Shown here one piece after another: positions 48,434-60,005 of a stretch of 64,000 bases of DNA. A program made the translations under genes and the position numbers. The notes below the pieces were generated by a model. The model made no database searches. It saw only the letters and a list, made by a program, of their open reading frames with translations, and was not told the origin of the DNA. The first letter of the stretch is position 1; the number at the start of each line of letters is the position of its first letter. Origin of the DNA: Datisca glomerata (taxonomy: Eukaryota > Streptophyta > Magnoliopsida > Cucurbitales > Datiscaceae). Location: positions 509,151 to 573,150 of the forward strand of contig QANY01008329.1 in NCBI GenBank assembly GCA_003255025.1, given 5' to 3'.

Positions 48434-49581
48434 GTCACCCATTCACCATTTTAGAATATGAGGTTGCCCATGTTCTAAGACAGAAGACAGGAAAGTTGGC
48501 CAGTCGTTCAGAATTGTGCATGTTTGTAGGATATCCTATAGGAATGAAGGGGTATATCTTCTATAGTATGACTGAAAAGAAAACATTCATTAGAATGAAT
48601 GCCTGTTTTCTCGAAGAAGATTATATTAAAAATGTACAACCTATGAGCACAAATTGTTCTACAGGAATTATTGACTGGGAGAACACCGACTTCCCAATCA
48701 GAAATTATTTTTGATTCAATAATGAAAGAACCACGACAGGAGCCAGAGATTATGGAGCCTCGACATAGTGCGAGACTTGTGGGACAACCCAAAAGATACA
48801 TGTTCTATGGAGATGCTTTGATAGATGTCTCACATAAGGACCTAGACAAACCAATCTCTTACTCGGAGGCCATGGCTGGTCTTGAAGCAAACTTATGGCA
48901 GGAAGCCATGAACGTTGAGATACATTCATTGTACTCAAACGGAGTCTGAAAATTGTATATCCTCCTGAAGGGATAAAACCCGTAGGATGCAAATGGATCT
49001 ATAAGAAGAAAAGAGGTCTGGATGGGAATGTAAAGATATTCAAAGTTAGGCTAGTAGACAAGGACTACACCCAATAGGAATGTATAGACTACGAGGATAC
49101 CTTATCATGGGTAGCCATGCTTAAATCAATCGAAATCCTTTTGTCCATTGTTGTTACCCTTTATTATGAAATCTGGCAAATAGACATCAAGACTACCTTT
49201 TTGAATGGCAATCTTGAAGTGCGCATTTATATGGCTCAACTAGACGGGTTCATGGAGAAAAGCCAAGAGGGTAAAATTTGTGAACTGCAGAAGTCTATTT
49301 ATGGACTTAAGTAAGCGTCATGGTCGTGTAATATTAGATTTGATGAAATTGTTAAGAACTATGGTTTTGAACAGTTGGTGGATGGACCCTGTGTGTATAA
49401 GTTGATACACAAAGAGAATGTGGTTTTTCCAGTCTTGTACATAGATGATATTCTACTCATTAGGAATGGTGTAGGAAAATTGTCTGATGCCAAGTTTTGG
49501 CTTACAAAGTAATTTGACATGAAGAATCTTGGAGATGCTGCGTTTATCTTAGGTATTTAGACCTTTCAAGATCAGAAGAAA
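48434..49581 (+). pseudogene. Copia 2 integrase end and reverse transcriptase, broken
   Basis: Continues the integrase C-terminal part (ASRSELCMFVGYPIGMKGYI) and then the reverse transcriptase: VGCKWIYKKKRGLDGNVKIF, WQIDIKTTFLNGNLEVRIYM, and the catalytic box LYIDDILLI. Stops lie between the blocks. It ends abruptly after FQDQKK at the composite insertion. Confidence 0.85.
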
Positions 49582-51556
49582 TCTTCAGCTCAGTCTCTAT
49601 CCCTCTCTCTTAGTCCGTCAAGTCCGTCCGAACCGACTGTTGATTCTCGGTCTAGCCGATCTGAATTTTTTTCAGATTTATGGTTGGTTTGATCCTCCAT
49701 ATAGGAGGACCGTGATTTTCGATCTGGTCTTGTTTTTCTTTAAAAATCTGACCAGACTGGCCGTTGAACACCCCTATTTCTAATGGTCGGAAGATGCCCC
49801 TGCATGGATCTTAGTTATGAAGAACGAGTTATGGGCCTTTTTATTTGTCTGTTTATATTGTCTGTATCTTTTGGGATTTATATCCCTCTAGACATTGTTT
49901 AGAAACATAATATAAAATTAACAACTATTTTCATATTCATAAAATATAGTGAGCCCACTACATATCTTCCTATTATGCACATTTATTATATCTAACAAAC
50001 TTAAAAAAAATTAGAAACTCCATAGATGTAGTTTTTTTCCCTAAAATCTCTCTATCTCTCTCCCACATCCCAGCCTATCTCTCTCTCTCTCGACAAATGT
50101 TATCCCCATAAATCTTACCCCCATAAATGTTATTCCAAAAATCTCCATAAATGTTATCCCCCATACCTATAAATACATTATACATATATATTATAAAAAT
50201 GTATATATAAAATATATACATAAAATATATATATATACACACACGACAACAAGAATCGAAATTCTAATCTTCAACTTATTGACTTAGAGGAAGCCATCAA
50301 CAAAGATAACATGATCCCCTTAAATAATGCTCTTTAACAGGTTACGCTAATCAAATTAAAAAAAGTTGAAGACAATCAAATAGTAAGTTAATGTAGGGCA
50401 TTTTAGACAAACTCAAAATTTTTAAAACACATCAAATATAAAAATGGGTCATTTATGTACTACTATCTTTTCTTAGCCAATTAATAATTTATTACTATGC
50501 AAGTGACCTATTTACTATGATTTGTGTACATTAACACAATACAGCCTCACTATAATTGCCACTCTAATGCTATAACACATACAGTACTACAAAATGGGGC
50601 TTAGATGACGGTTAAAACCCGTCATCAAAACCCTTTAAGGACGGGGATGTGACTGTCAGCTATTAAGTTGTCATCTAAACTCATTTTACCAAAAACCATC
50701 ATCAAAAGGTGCCGCCGAAACACTTTTGATGACGGTCTCCGTCATTAGAAGTGCCACAAAACAACTTTGATGACGGGGGAATGACCGTCATTATAGGTGT
50801 CATAAAACATGTTTAACGATAGGGATTGCCCGTCATTATGTGTACCGCAAAAATACCTTTAATGACGGAGATTTCCCATCATTGTAGGTGCCGCAAAAAT
50901 ACCTTTAATGACATGGATTTCTTGTCATTTAAGGATCATTTAAAAAGAACAATTGCCATGGAAAGGAAAAACCTGCCTTCCCACGACAGTTTTTTTCTAA
51001 CGTGATCATCAAATATCAAATATTTAATCAAAGATAGTTATTTTTAATAAGTTTTGCAAAATTTAAACTGTGTACTCAGAGAAACATACACGCAAACGCA
51101 AAAAAGAACTTGTGAGATTTGTGGAGGTATAAATTTTTATACCTATGTATATTGCACGAAGCATAGCCTTAAGATAACAATAAACTACATTAGGTAATAC
51201 TCAGTGAAGCTTCTGAAAATGCAATAGGTAATGCTTGAGTGATTGAAAATGTGCATCACAATATAATTTTGCAAATCAAAAGACAATATTAAGTTACCTG
51301 ACAACTTACCCACTTGCCTAATGAAATATATGCAATTCCATTTGTGCTACATGTATCTAAATCCCCAAAAGGGTTGGATGTGTCTCTATATAAAGAAAAA
51401 ATAAGAACTAGAGGCACATTGCCAATGTTTCCTGTGTTCAACAACAAATCCACAATAGTTTATGGTCGGTTTGGTCTTTCATAAAGGAGGACCGCGATTT
51501 TTAGTCTGGTCTTATTTACCTCCAAAATTTTGATCAAACCAACCGTTGAACACCCC
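49582..51556. mobile_element. Composite insertion replacing part of copia 2
   Basis: About 430 bp of copia sequence (equivalent to 36,088-36,520) is missing and nearly 2 kb of other DNA is present. Two direct copies of a 100-bp hAT-like end (49,676-49,780 and 51,458-51,556) both finish CCGTTGAACACCCCTAT. Between them are a TA microsatellite (about 50,185-50,240) and a CACTA-like end. No frame of interest. Confidence 0.6.
50583..50950 (+). mobile_element. CACTA-like terminus with hairpin repeats
   Basis: Begins AGTACTACAAAATGGGGC, close to CACTACAAAA, then five irregular units of about 62 bp with paired GATGACGG / CCGTCAT words and GTGCCGCAAAAATACCTTTA. Short hairpin repeats like these are typical of the subterminal part of plant CACTA elements. 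No partner end was found. Confidence 0.6.
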
Positions 51557-51965
51557 TATGGTGGAGCAGTTATATGAAGAAGTATCAAGTAAGCTTGGAT
51601 TGCTGATTCTACCATGGAAGCTGAATATGTGGCAGCTTGTGAAGCTGCAAAGGAGGCTATATGGCTTAGGAAGTTCTTGGAGACTCATGAAGTTGTTCCA
51701 AACATTGACAAACCCATGACACTCTATTGTGATAAAAGTGGGGCTGTAGCAAATTCTAAGGAACCTAGAAGCTATAGAGATCCAAACACATAGAACGTAA
51801 GTATCACCTGATTAGAGAGATTGTTCGGTGTAGAGACGTTGCGGTTACGCATATTTCGATGGTCAACAACCTGGTAGATCCATTCACGAAACCTTTAAGC
51901 AGTAGAGTTTTTTATGTCCATCTGGAGGGTTTGGGGATAAGAGATTATACATGCCTACTTTATTC
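51557..51965 (+). pseudogene. Copia 2 RNase H end
   Basis: Resumes with STMEAEYVAACEAAKEAIWL, then DKPMTLYCDKSGAVANSKEP, as in copia 1, and leads to the polypurine tract before 51,978. N-terminal RNase H is lost. Confidence 0.82.
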
Positions 51966-51977
51966 TAAGTGGAAGAT

Positions 51978-53908
51978 TGTTGGAATTTGTCCATAAAGTA
52001 TCGTGTAATAATTATTTATTTGTATCTAGTTATTTCTCAGACATTTGTTTTACTGACTTTTTTTTATGAATAAATAAAAGTTTTATTTTAAATTAAAGCG
52101 TGTTTATAAATTATTCAAGTGTTGGAACTATTGTCAACGAACGAAGAGTCAGGATAAAAGCGTCTCTAGACGAACTCTTCTGAAATAGTTCAGAATGATA
52201 TTTGTAGTCTTAGGATCGACTGGGCAATCGAATCTAATTAAGACTGTTAGGTTGAACTGTTGGATGTCAGTCTTAGGGCGTAAGAGTGGAGACTCAAATG
52301 GTTAACCTAGACATGTATGAACATGTTGAATAGACCGGTAACAAATTAGTTTAGAGCCCAAAAACGTTTACCTAGCTCTAAATCTAATTGTTACACATTA
52401 AGGGTATTTTCATAATTACTTTAATTTTGAGGTGAATACGTAAATTGACTTGGTTAGTTGTAATCTTTCATATGTCAAATGAGTGAGTTCGAATTGGTGG
52501 GCAATAACTTGATTATTGGGATTATAATTTAATTAAGTAGGAGTTGTGTGATTCACATATATGAAAATTCGTGGTTGGATTGCGAAAGCAACAATATCAT
52601 CTTATGTTTTATTGATGGATATGTGAATAAATTAACTTGGTCAAGTATTCGATGAAATGAGGCATTGAATAAAACTTGTGAATTGTATGAGAAAATTTAC
52701 TATAATGTCCTTCTTATTCACAGTCGATGAATGAATTAATGAAATAATAACATGAGTGGTAAAATGGTAATTTTATACTCTGCTCGTGTTACTGATATTC
52801 ATGATGGGTATTATGTGAAAATATTATGTGGACCATAAAAATAAATAGAGTTTATTTACACTAACAAAAAATGTAGCGTGCATGAATCGAGAGTTAATTC
52901 GGCACCGAACCTATAGTAGAGTCGTACGATGTCAGGATTAAATAGGTCAGAAATTTATGGAGATAAATTCATCGGGTATTTTAATCCTAAGTTTTGTCCA
53001 TGTGGGTTCATTTAGTCTCAGAAATAGCTTAGAGAAGAGGAATAGAAAAATGAACTAAGTTAAACCAAAATGTGTTTTGGTGCCAAGTCATATTTCTTAC
53101 ACTTATATATGATAGATGATGTCACTTAAGTTAAATAAATGTTATTGTTGTATTGAATTAATTATTTATTATTTTTTAATTATTAGATAATAGTTAAATA
53201 AAATATATTAAATTAATTAATTGATAATGATAAATTATTTTTATGAATTAGATTGATGAATTTTCATACAACTAAAACTCAAGGAGATCATGTAATTTTC
53301 AGCAATAATAGATAACTAGGGGAATTTTTGAAAATTTTATAACATATGGGTATATTTGTAGATACCAAAAATTACCTTTTGATAAATATATAATAGCAAT
53401 TTGATTGCAAAGAGATAACGAGTATTAGATACAGTTGTTGTTATTAATACATAAAAAGAGAAAGATGTTTTCTCCTCTCACTACAGTGACGCTGAAATTA
53501 ATCTGAAGAAGATAATATTTCATTTTTTTTCTTCAATCGTTTTGAGAGCCCACACTCAAATTTCTATGAAAAATTCTTCTGAGATCTACAATTAACGGGT
53601 AGTTGTTGGTGGACTAATTCAGAAATCATTCTTGGAATATCAAGTTCGTGATTTTGATCTTAAAGCTTGAAAAACACGAAGAATGCTCGAGGGAGTTCCA
53701 TTAATTCAGAAATTCTCTGATATAGAGTAAAGGTAAAAAATTGTTTTCCCTTAATCTATTTGTTTTAATATCATATATGTATGATCAAACTAAAATTGGT
53801 TTTAACTTATTTAATATGATTAAATAAGTTAAATCAATTTTTTTTTCAAATTTTACCCACGAACCGTTCGTGGTTCAAATCTTTTTTTTAAACCAATCGA
53901 TCCTAGCA
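51978..53908 (+). repeat. Copia 2 right LTR, 1,931 bp
   Basis: TGTTGGAATTTG...GATCCTAGCA, colinear with 40,826-42,663. Confidence 0.9.
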
Positions 53909-53913
53909 ATGAG

Positions 53914-54192
53914 ATCATCAACAACCATCCTGAGTGGGACTTGAGTTTCATCAGTGGCACGTCTGATCCTCCGTACACTCCACTGCAGTTGGTCTATGAG
54001 CGGGTTATGGTCCCTGGTGCTCGTGAAGCTCAGAAAGCTACCAAGATGTTACGTTGTCCCCTTGTCCATCCGGATGTTCCTAGGTCTCCACCTATCTCTC
54101 CCGGGCTCCCCAGTTCGCCTATCTCATCTAATCTCATCGAGCTAGACACGGAGGTCTGCCATCCTTTACATCTAGGTTGCCGCCCGACTTAA
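53914..54192 (+). pseudogene. Tat antisense ORF, C-terminal part
   Basis: Removing copia 2 and one ATGAG joins the frame exactly (ending LRCESC on the left and starting IINNHPEWDLSFISG on the right). It then runs through a proline-rich tail (SPPISPGLPSSP) to a stop near 54,190. This shows that copia 2 landed inside the ORF. Confidence 0.75.
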
Positions 54193-54880
54193 ACAGGGAT
54201 GCTGGCCAAGCTGAAACTTCTCTGGCTCCTACTACTGATGCCACTGAAGGTTCCACAAGCCCTATCATTTAACTTGTTGTGTTCTTCGTTGCTTGTAATT
54301 TTCCCTTTTTTTGCTTAAGTATTTTTGTCAAACTTTTATCTCCTCTTTTACCTTCATTCGTACGAACTTTGAATTCTTCGACCTTTTCATTTCACTACTT
54401 TTGACCTGACCTTGTCGCTTCACTACTTTTGATCTGATCTCAGGTGCCTTTATTAATATTTTATCTGTCCTAAACTTTAGGCTTGTTTTTGCCTTGTGTA
54501 ACTTATTAGTTTTTGCCTTGTGTAACTTATTATTTTTCCTTAGGGAGTCGTGTTGCCCCCTACAATGGGTCTATTCGAGTAGAGATGTTCCAAACCCTTT
54601 TCTGGCATTTACCTGGGTACCCCTGCCTTGGTTGAGGTTCCTTTCCCTTTTGTCAAGCGAATGAGCGGGTGTGGTTTCCTTTCCTTTAATGCTCAATTGA
54701 GCTTTCTTGTTGGCTAGGGAACCCTTTCTTCCTTAGGCATCTCGTCGACCATCTTCTTCTCATGTTGAAGCTTTTCCTTTTTTCTTCCTGGGGTTTTATC
54801 GGGTATTTCTGCTCTTCTCTAGAGCTCTTTCCCCGTCTAGTAAGCTAGAGTGCTCTGCCAGACATCTCCTTTTAGTATCG
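54193..54880. other. Noncoding Tat spacer
   Basis: T-rich sequence after the ORF stop, with a near-perfect short tandem duplication TTTTTGCCTTGTGTAACTTA near 54,490-54,530. No gene. Confidence 0.5.
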
Positions 54881-55590
54881 ACTGGCTGGCTATAACACCA
54901 CGCCAGTCACCACTTTTTGATTTTTAGAGTCTAGCCATGAATTTTATTATCTGACTAAAGCTCATTTCCCATTTGACGAGCTGGTGTACTTGACAGACAT
55001 CACTTTTTGATCTTGATTGGCGGGCTAGAGCACCGCATCAGTCATCACCTTTTGATTTTTTGAGTCTAGCCAGGCATTTCTACTCTGACTAGAGCTCATT
55101 TCCCATTTGACGAGTTGAGTTGCTCAGCATACATCACTATTTGATCCCGGCTGGCGGGCTAAAGCATCGCACCAATCATTAGCTTTTATCCCGATCGGTG
55201 GACTCGAGCATTACGCGAGTCATCTCTTTTTTATCCCGACTAGCGGGCTTGAGCACCCTGCCAATCATTACTTTTTTTATCCTGACTGGCAGGCTCGAGC
55301 ACTGCATCAGTCATCACTTTTTCATCCTGAATGGCGGGCTGGAGCACCGCGCCAGTCATCACTTTTTTATCTCAGCTAGTGGGCTGGAACACCACTCCAT
55401 TCATCACTTTTTGATCTCGACCGCCAGGTTCGAGCATCACACCAATCATTACTTTTTGATCATGAATGAAAGGATCGAGCACCCCTACATTCATCACTTT
55501 TTTATCCTGATTGGCAGGCTCGAGCACTACGCCAATCATCACTTTCTAATCTCGACCGGCGGGCTTCAGTCATCACTTTTTACTTCAATC
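54880..55590. repeat. 60-bp tandem array in the Tat element
   Basis: About twelve units around GGCGGGCTCGAGCACCGCGC plus CAGTCATCACTTTTT and ATCCCGACT. The period is close to 60 bp and a multiple of three, which is why a 148-codon frame (55,198-55,644, repeated LEH..HHFFI) stays open. It lies between the convergent ends of the antisense ORF and gag-protease. Confidence 0.9.
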
Positions 55591-55689
55591 CTTATTTGCA
55601 TGCGAATGAGCTTTTTATTGATCAAACTTCACTTAATTACATAGATCATGTTCTTTTTCCCTTTTTTTATTTCATAAGGGTGTGAAGCC

Positions 55690-56250
55690 TTTGCCTAGAC
55701 CGGCTCCCTTGCCGCTTTCAATTCCTTCCATTTGAGGGCAGTGACGTAGCATTCCCTCGACGTCTTCTGGTCCCCCTTCATCGATCCTACGCTCTTGGGG
55801 TGGGGAACTTCATCACCCCGTGATATGTAGAGGGCACCACCTTGAAGCTTTGGATGGCGGGCCTACCGAGGATGGCATTATGAACCTCACTACATCTTAC
55901 CGTTGTGAATTTGACTAGCTAGGTGGTGAGTTGTGGGGATGTGCCTAGGGTCATGAGGAGATCCATCCCACCTTTAGGATGATTCCATGCCCTCTGAATC
56001 CTATTATGGGGTCATAGCATGGATGGAGATGCTTGGGATTGAACCCTATCTATAGGAAGGTATATTAGTTTAATACGTCGGTGAGCTCCCGTGGTCGATC
56101 AGGGTTCACCACAAGACCTTGATATTGGAGATCACTAGGGAAATGACCAGCGCGTCAGCATGCAGCTGATGAATCTTATGGGCATCTTCCTCGGTGAACA
56201 TGATCGCTTCCTCTGCCTTGGCTTAAGATGGTCGTGGGAGGATGCTGTAA
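55690..56250 (-). pseudogene. Tat protease-region remnant
   Basis: The minus strand near 55,880-55,750 reads HNAILGRP (usual YNAILGRP), then FKVVPSTYHGVMKFPTP, and in a shifted frame the ECYVTALKWKE type end. These blocks follow the aspartic protease in Tat-type gypsy polyproteins. The active site itself is not readable. Reverse transcriptase and integrase do not follow. Confidence 0.72.
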
Positions 56251-56326
56251 ACCACTGGATGCCCCACCTTCCAAGCAGTTACTTTCCGGTTTCGGTTGGT
56301 GTTCAAAGCGCTTTGACCCTCAAATA

Positions 56327-58324
56327 TCATCTTAATTTCCCGCATAGGGCTGCGGGGTTGATCATCCCTCTGCTCGAGTTGCCTCTCCACCATTCTTTCT
56401 TGACTGAGGGGACTATTGTCCACACTATTTCTACGCCCGACCATAAATTTTGTGAGGTACCACGAATTAAAGCCACGATATGCTCGTGGAGGATGAAGCG
56501 TCCCTCTATGTTGTGCCCGCAATCCCTATGATACTTGTAATACTTCATGGAATCCTTATTTTCATCAAGTGTTCGTATCACCCCAGGCTATTTCAATAAG
56601 CTCTTGTCTCTAATAACATCAAAAATTTCCTCCCGTCTAGACGTGAAGGGGTTCTTCCTGTTGCGTTAGCTACTGGGGTGTGTGAGAATTTCAAACGAGG
56701 TGGGCATCACATCAGAGGGTCTGGAGGGACGGGTTCGTTTGTCCTCTCGTGGTTCTTTTCCCTTCTAGGAGTTCCCAGTGCTTGGCCTCTCCAACTCCTT
56801 CTCGGTCAGATCACCTCCTCAACAGTTAACTGGTGGGGTGGATGATAATTTCAGACGAGGTGGGCGTCAAGAGGTTCTTCCTGTTGCGTTAGCTATTGGG
56901 GTGTGTGAGAATTTCAGACAAGGTGGGCGTCATATCAGAGGGTCTAGAGGGACGGGTTCGTTTGTCCTTTCGTGGTTCTTTTCCCTTCTAGAAGTTCCCG
57001 GTGCTTGGCCTCTCCAGCTCTTTCTCGGTCAGATCACCTCCTCAACAGTTAACTGGTGGGGTGTGTGAGAATTTTCGACGAGGTGGGCGTCAAGAGGTTC
57101 TTCCCGTTGCGTTAGCTGGTGGGATGTGTGAGAATTTCAGACAAGGTGGGCGTCATATCAGAGGGTCTGGATGGACGTGTTTGTTTGTCCTCTCGTGGTT
57201 CTTTTCCCTTCTAAAAGTTCCCGGTGCTTGGCCTCTCCAACTCCTTCTCGGTCGGATCACCTCCTCAACACTTACGTACTTCTGGATCCTAGTTTTAAGA
57301 TTGGTGAGGGAAATAAAAGTCGTGCTTGGCCATTGACCACCTCATACTAGAATGGTTGATCCTACCTCTTAGTGCGACCTTCATCATGTCCTCATTAGCA
57401 TTATCAACCTGTAGGATTCTAGGTTGAAACGATTCATATAGTCCTTCAATCACTAATCAGGCCTCTGCTTCACCGTCATTAGGTATGAGGCTGGCATACT
57501 TCTCTCTCTTCCTCCCAAAAACTATCCACTAAACAACAAGGAGAGCTTTGTGAATGAATTAATGGAGTTCATCTTCAACTGCCCTATCTACTTTTGGGTA
57601 GGTCCGCTGAGCTTTGAGCAGAACAACTTAAACATCAAGGGTTCTAGGATGTGATACAAGTCCATCCATAACTTCAAGATCTCCAGGTGTGCAAATGTGT
57701 CATTGGTCCCTTCATAGTGGGCGACTAGGGGCATCTTGAACTTCAAGGGGAGTTCCACGGCTGGATTTCCAGCGAAAAATGGGACTAAGTTTTTCCTAGG
57801 AGAGCCTCGATAGAGGCCCTAACAATTTTCCCCCTCTCTTTCCTTAGCTCCTAGATTTGCAGCTGGAGCTTCTGTATCTCGATTTATTGTTATGCGTTCT
57901 CACCGGTCTGGTTTATCGTTTCCGTGTCCTTGGCGGTTTTTGTAAAACTGCCATCCCTACCTTTAGTTCACTCTTCGACGTTGGGGGCCACCTTGCCTTT
58001 TCCCAGGTGGTCATCCTCCTTTGCTCCCCGGTCATGGGAAGACCCCGTCGATGACTCCTTTTGCTTCTAAGGAATAGTATATATAGGTAGCTGGGAATAA
58101 CCTTGTTGATAGGAGGCCGCTACAGTGTTGATGAGGGCCATCATTTCTCTCTTCATTTTTCTGACCATCTTAGAGTGTGAACTTACTGATTCTTTCTTGT
58201 TTCACTACGTTACCAAGGCAGCGGTGGGTGGTTCCTTTCCCGATGAATAGAAGGGTGGGTCTTCCTTCTCTATTACCCACCCATTATTGTTTTCGTCAGA
58301 ATGAGTCGAGGATGTCGGGCTCAT
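56327..58324 (-). pseudogene. Tat gag, broken
   Basis: Minus strand. Start MSPTSSTHSDENNNGW at 58,324, about 80 bases inside the 5' LTR. The core reads LKFKMPLVAHYEGTNDTFAH, LMFKLFCSKLSGPTQK and MNSINSFTKLSLLFSG, a clear Retrotrans_gag domain. The end (56,560-56,460) reads KYYKYHRDCGHNIEGRFIL, the gypsy CxxHxxxGH-type knuckle with both Cys replaced. Stops and a triplicated 223-bp segment break the frame. Confidence 0.82.
56640..57265. repeat. 223-bp tandem triplication within gag
   Basis: GTTCTTCC(T/C)GTTGCGTTAGC starts at 56,651, 56,874 and 57,097, exactly 223 apart. Because 223 is not a multiple of three, each copy shifts the gag frame. Confidence 0.93.
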
Positions 58325-58404
58325 TTTGTCTTTACCGATTAAACAACCTCATGTGTTTGGTAGGGGAAGATAGTTTGGTTGTTTTTCCCACAGACGACGC
58401 CATA

Positions 58405-58791
58405 TGTTGTTACAAAAAATCTCAACAGTGAGGTGGCATGCAATCTCCTCTTCATGTAAAAGTCCTTTTGGGCGGGAACCATTACAACACTAACAAAGAA
58501 CTCTAAGGCGAAGAGAACCGGGGGTGGTTTCCTCTTCGATGCCTAAGTCAATATCCTGGAGAAATTTTGGCAGAGTTTTCCTTAGGAGAGAATTTCTTAC
58601 CTTGTACCATTTATAAAGGGGGTATGTAAACCTAAAGCCTTGGATGAGGATACGTGTTGAATAAGCTTCAGACGATGTGATGGCTTTTCCTTGATACGAC
58701 GACTTGGGGTGGCATTTAATGCCTTTGTCCTTTGAGCTGACATAAATGAGGTTGCATTAAATGTCAATTTCCTTTAGTCACATCGGACGTG
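58405..58791 (-). repeat. Tat 5' LTR, inner part
   Basis: Starts TGTTGTTACAAAAAATCTC and matches 28,517 onward. Interrupted by the CACTA element at 58,792; resumes at 63,822 and leaves the window. Confidence 0.85.
58789..58791. repeat. GTG target duplication, left
   Basis: GTG at 58,789-58,791 and 63,822-63,824. Taking one copy away restores colinearity with the intact LTR (CGAACATGGTTGACATGG near 28,890). Confidence 0.92.
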
Positions 58792-58969
58792 CACTACAAG
58801 AAATATGACATTGCACATGATTAATATACGATGTTCGCAGTCACCTCTTGTTAAAAACACAAAACAACAAGAGATTTTAAAATTAGGTAAAATTCATTCC
58901 AGTTAAAAGTAAGAAAAAAGCGGGAGGCAAAATTAATAGAAACGCTGGACTTTGACTTAAGCGAGGCTT

Positions 58970-59140
58970 TGAGAAAAAATTGGAGACCCCTCACTTCATT
59001 TTCAAGCTCTCTCAGTACTGTGGCTCGATTCTCTTGCTCCATTTTCATATCAGAGAAGCTCAACATGTTGCTCCATTTTTTATCAAAGAAGCTAAAAAAT
59101 TGGAGGCCCCTCGATAGTACTGTGGCTTGATTCCCTTCTC
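58970..59140. repeat. Short tandem duplication near the CACTA left end
   Basis: AATTGGAGACCCCTC and AATTGGAGGCCCCTC are followed by AGTACTGTGGCTCGATTC and AGTACTGTGGCTTGATTC. The minus-strand frame 58,851-59,066 over this stretch has no recognised domain. Confidence 0.75.
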
Positions 59141-59220
59141 TCTCACTCTCTCATTTTAGACAGAGGGAAGCTAAAAGAGAAAACAAACCCTAGCCTCCGT
59201 CTTTCTCAGTCTGACCCTCC

Positions 59221-59300
59221 CCTCGCCTCTCTCAATATCAAGATGACCCTCGCCTCACCTCGCGTAGCCTCAAGCTTCTCAGGTAAGGTCTCTCTCTCTC
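59221..59300 (+). other. Possible captured first exon
   Basis: ATG at 59,243 reads MTLASPRVASSFS and runs into a donor TCAGGTAAGG followed by a CT-rich intron start. A second, shorter copy of CAAGCTTCT.AGGTAAGG is near 59,722. Unidentified; it may be the start of a captured gene. Confidence 0.35.
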
Positions 59301-59490
59301 TCATCTGATTTTGTAAAAATTCCCTTTACGTCTGATTCGTCTAAGGAGATATGGAAGAGCGGTGATGGTTCTCAAGCTCTATCGAGCTTTGGTTGTCGTT
59401 CGGTGAGGATGTTAGATCTGTGAGATTTTTAATCTCTTAATTTCTTTATGAAATTTTAGAGTTCAACTCACCATAAACGCTGAAGGAGAG

Positions 59491-59627
59491 ATGCAAAGTC
59501 TGCAATAGAAAACCTCTCAATGGAGCAGAGTGAAGCAAGAAGATGCGTTCACCATTGACAATGCTAACCTGTTTCAGAAGCTAGGGCTCTAGACTTTCGT
59601 TAATCACTCTACCAACTTCTATAACAG
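59491..59627 (+). pseudogene. GLB3: Captured exon 1 of truncated hemoglobin (2-on-2, GLB3-like)
   Basis: Plant class 3 (2-on-2) hemoglobins are small heme proteins. From ATG 59,491 the frame reads MQSLQ, stop, KTSQWSRVKQED, then AFTIDNANLFQKLGL, stop, then TFVNHSTNFYNR, ending at a donor AACAG|GTTCAC. This follows the plant family's N-terminus closely (MQSLQ start, DE.NLF.KLGLQTF.N.STNFY.RV). Both stops are TAG where the family has Gln (CAG or CAA). Later exons with the heme-binding His were not found. Being exon plus intron start, it was taken from genomic DNA. Identification rests on remembered family sequence. Confidence 0.82.
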
Positions 59628-59859
59628 GTTCACTTCCTTCTAGATTGGACTTTCTTTTAGACCATTTGACATGTTCCTTGACTCTCTTTGTCTCAAGCTA
59701 GCCATAAGTATACCCTAGGCTCAAGCTTCTTAGGTAAGGTGTCTCTCTCTCTCTCACACACACACGCCACCTGATTTTCTAGAAATTCCCTCTGCCTCCA
59801 TCGACTATCATCATCTTTCATCTCTTTATAGATTCAAGCTTCTAATTGTCATGAAGGAG

Positions 59860-60005
59860 TGTCTCTATTCTGATTTCTGGTGTGAAGAAGGGATTGATTT
59901 TGAGCGATTTATATCCGCTCTTAACTTATTTCTATACGAATGACTGTCTCTGTTCTAATTTCTGGTGTGAAGGACAATGGTTTGATTTTAAGCAAATATC
60001 TCTTC
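59860..60005 (+). repeat. Imperfect tandem duplication in the CACTA element
   Basis: GTCTCTATTCTGATTTCTGGTG / GTCTCTGTTCTAATTTCTGGTG-type units each lead into GTGAAG..GGGATTGATTTTGAGC or GGTTTGATTTTAAGC. The period is about 78 bp. Confidence 0.75.

Larger units (their letters stand above)
40826..53908 (+). mobile_element. Ty1/copia element 2, defective, with nested insertions
   Basis: LTRs 40,826-42,663 and 51,978-53,908, same family as copia 1. Perfect 5-bp target duplication ATGAG (40,821-40,825 and 53,909-53,913). Contains a probable solo LTR (46,170-48,428) and a composite insertion (49,582-51,556). The leader is inverted relative to copia 1. Confidence 0.92.

Noticed and set aside
55198..55644. 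148-codon frame with repeated LEH..HHFFI
   Set aside because: Product of a 60-bp tandem array whose period is a multiple of three; no start context or family.
56160..57336. Plus-strand frames of 96 to 123 codons
   Set aside because: They oppose the minus-strand gag/protease and repeat with the 223-bp unit; no domain is recognised.
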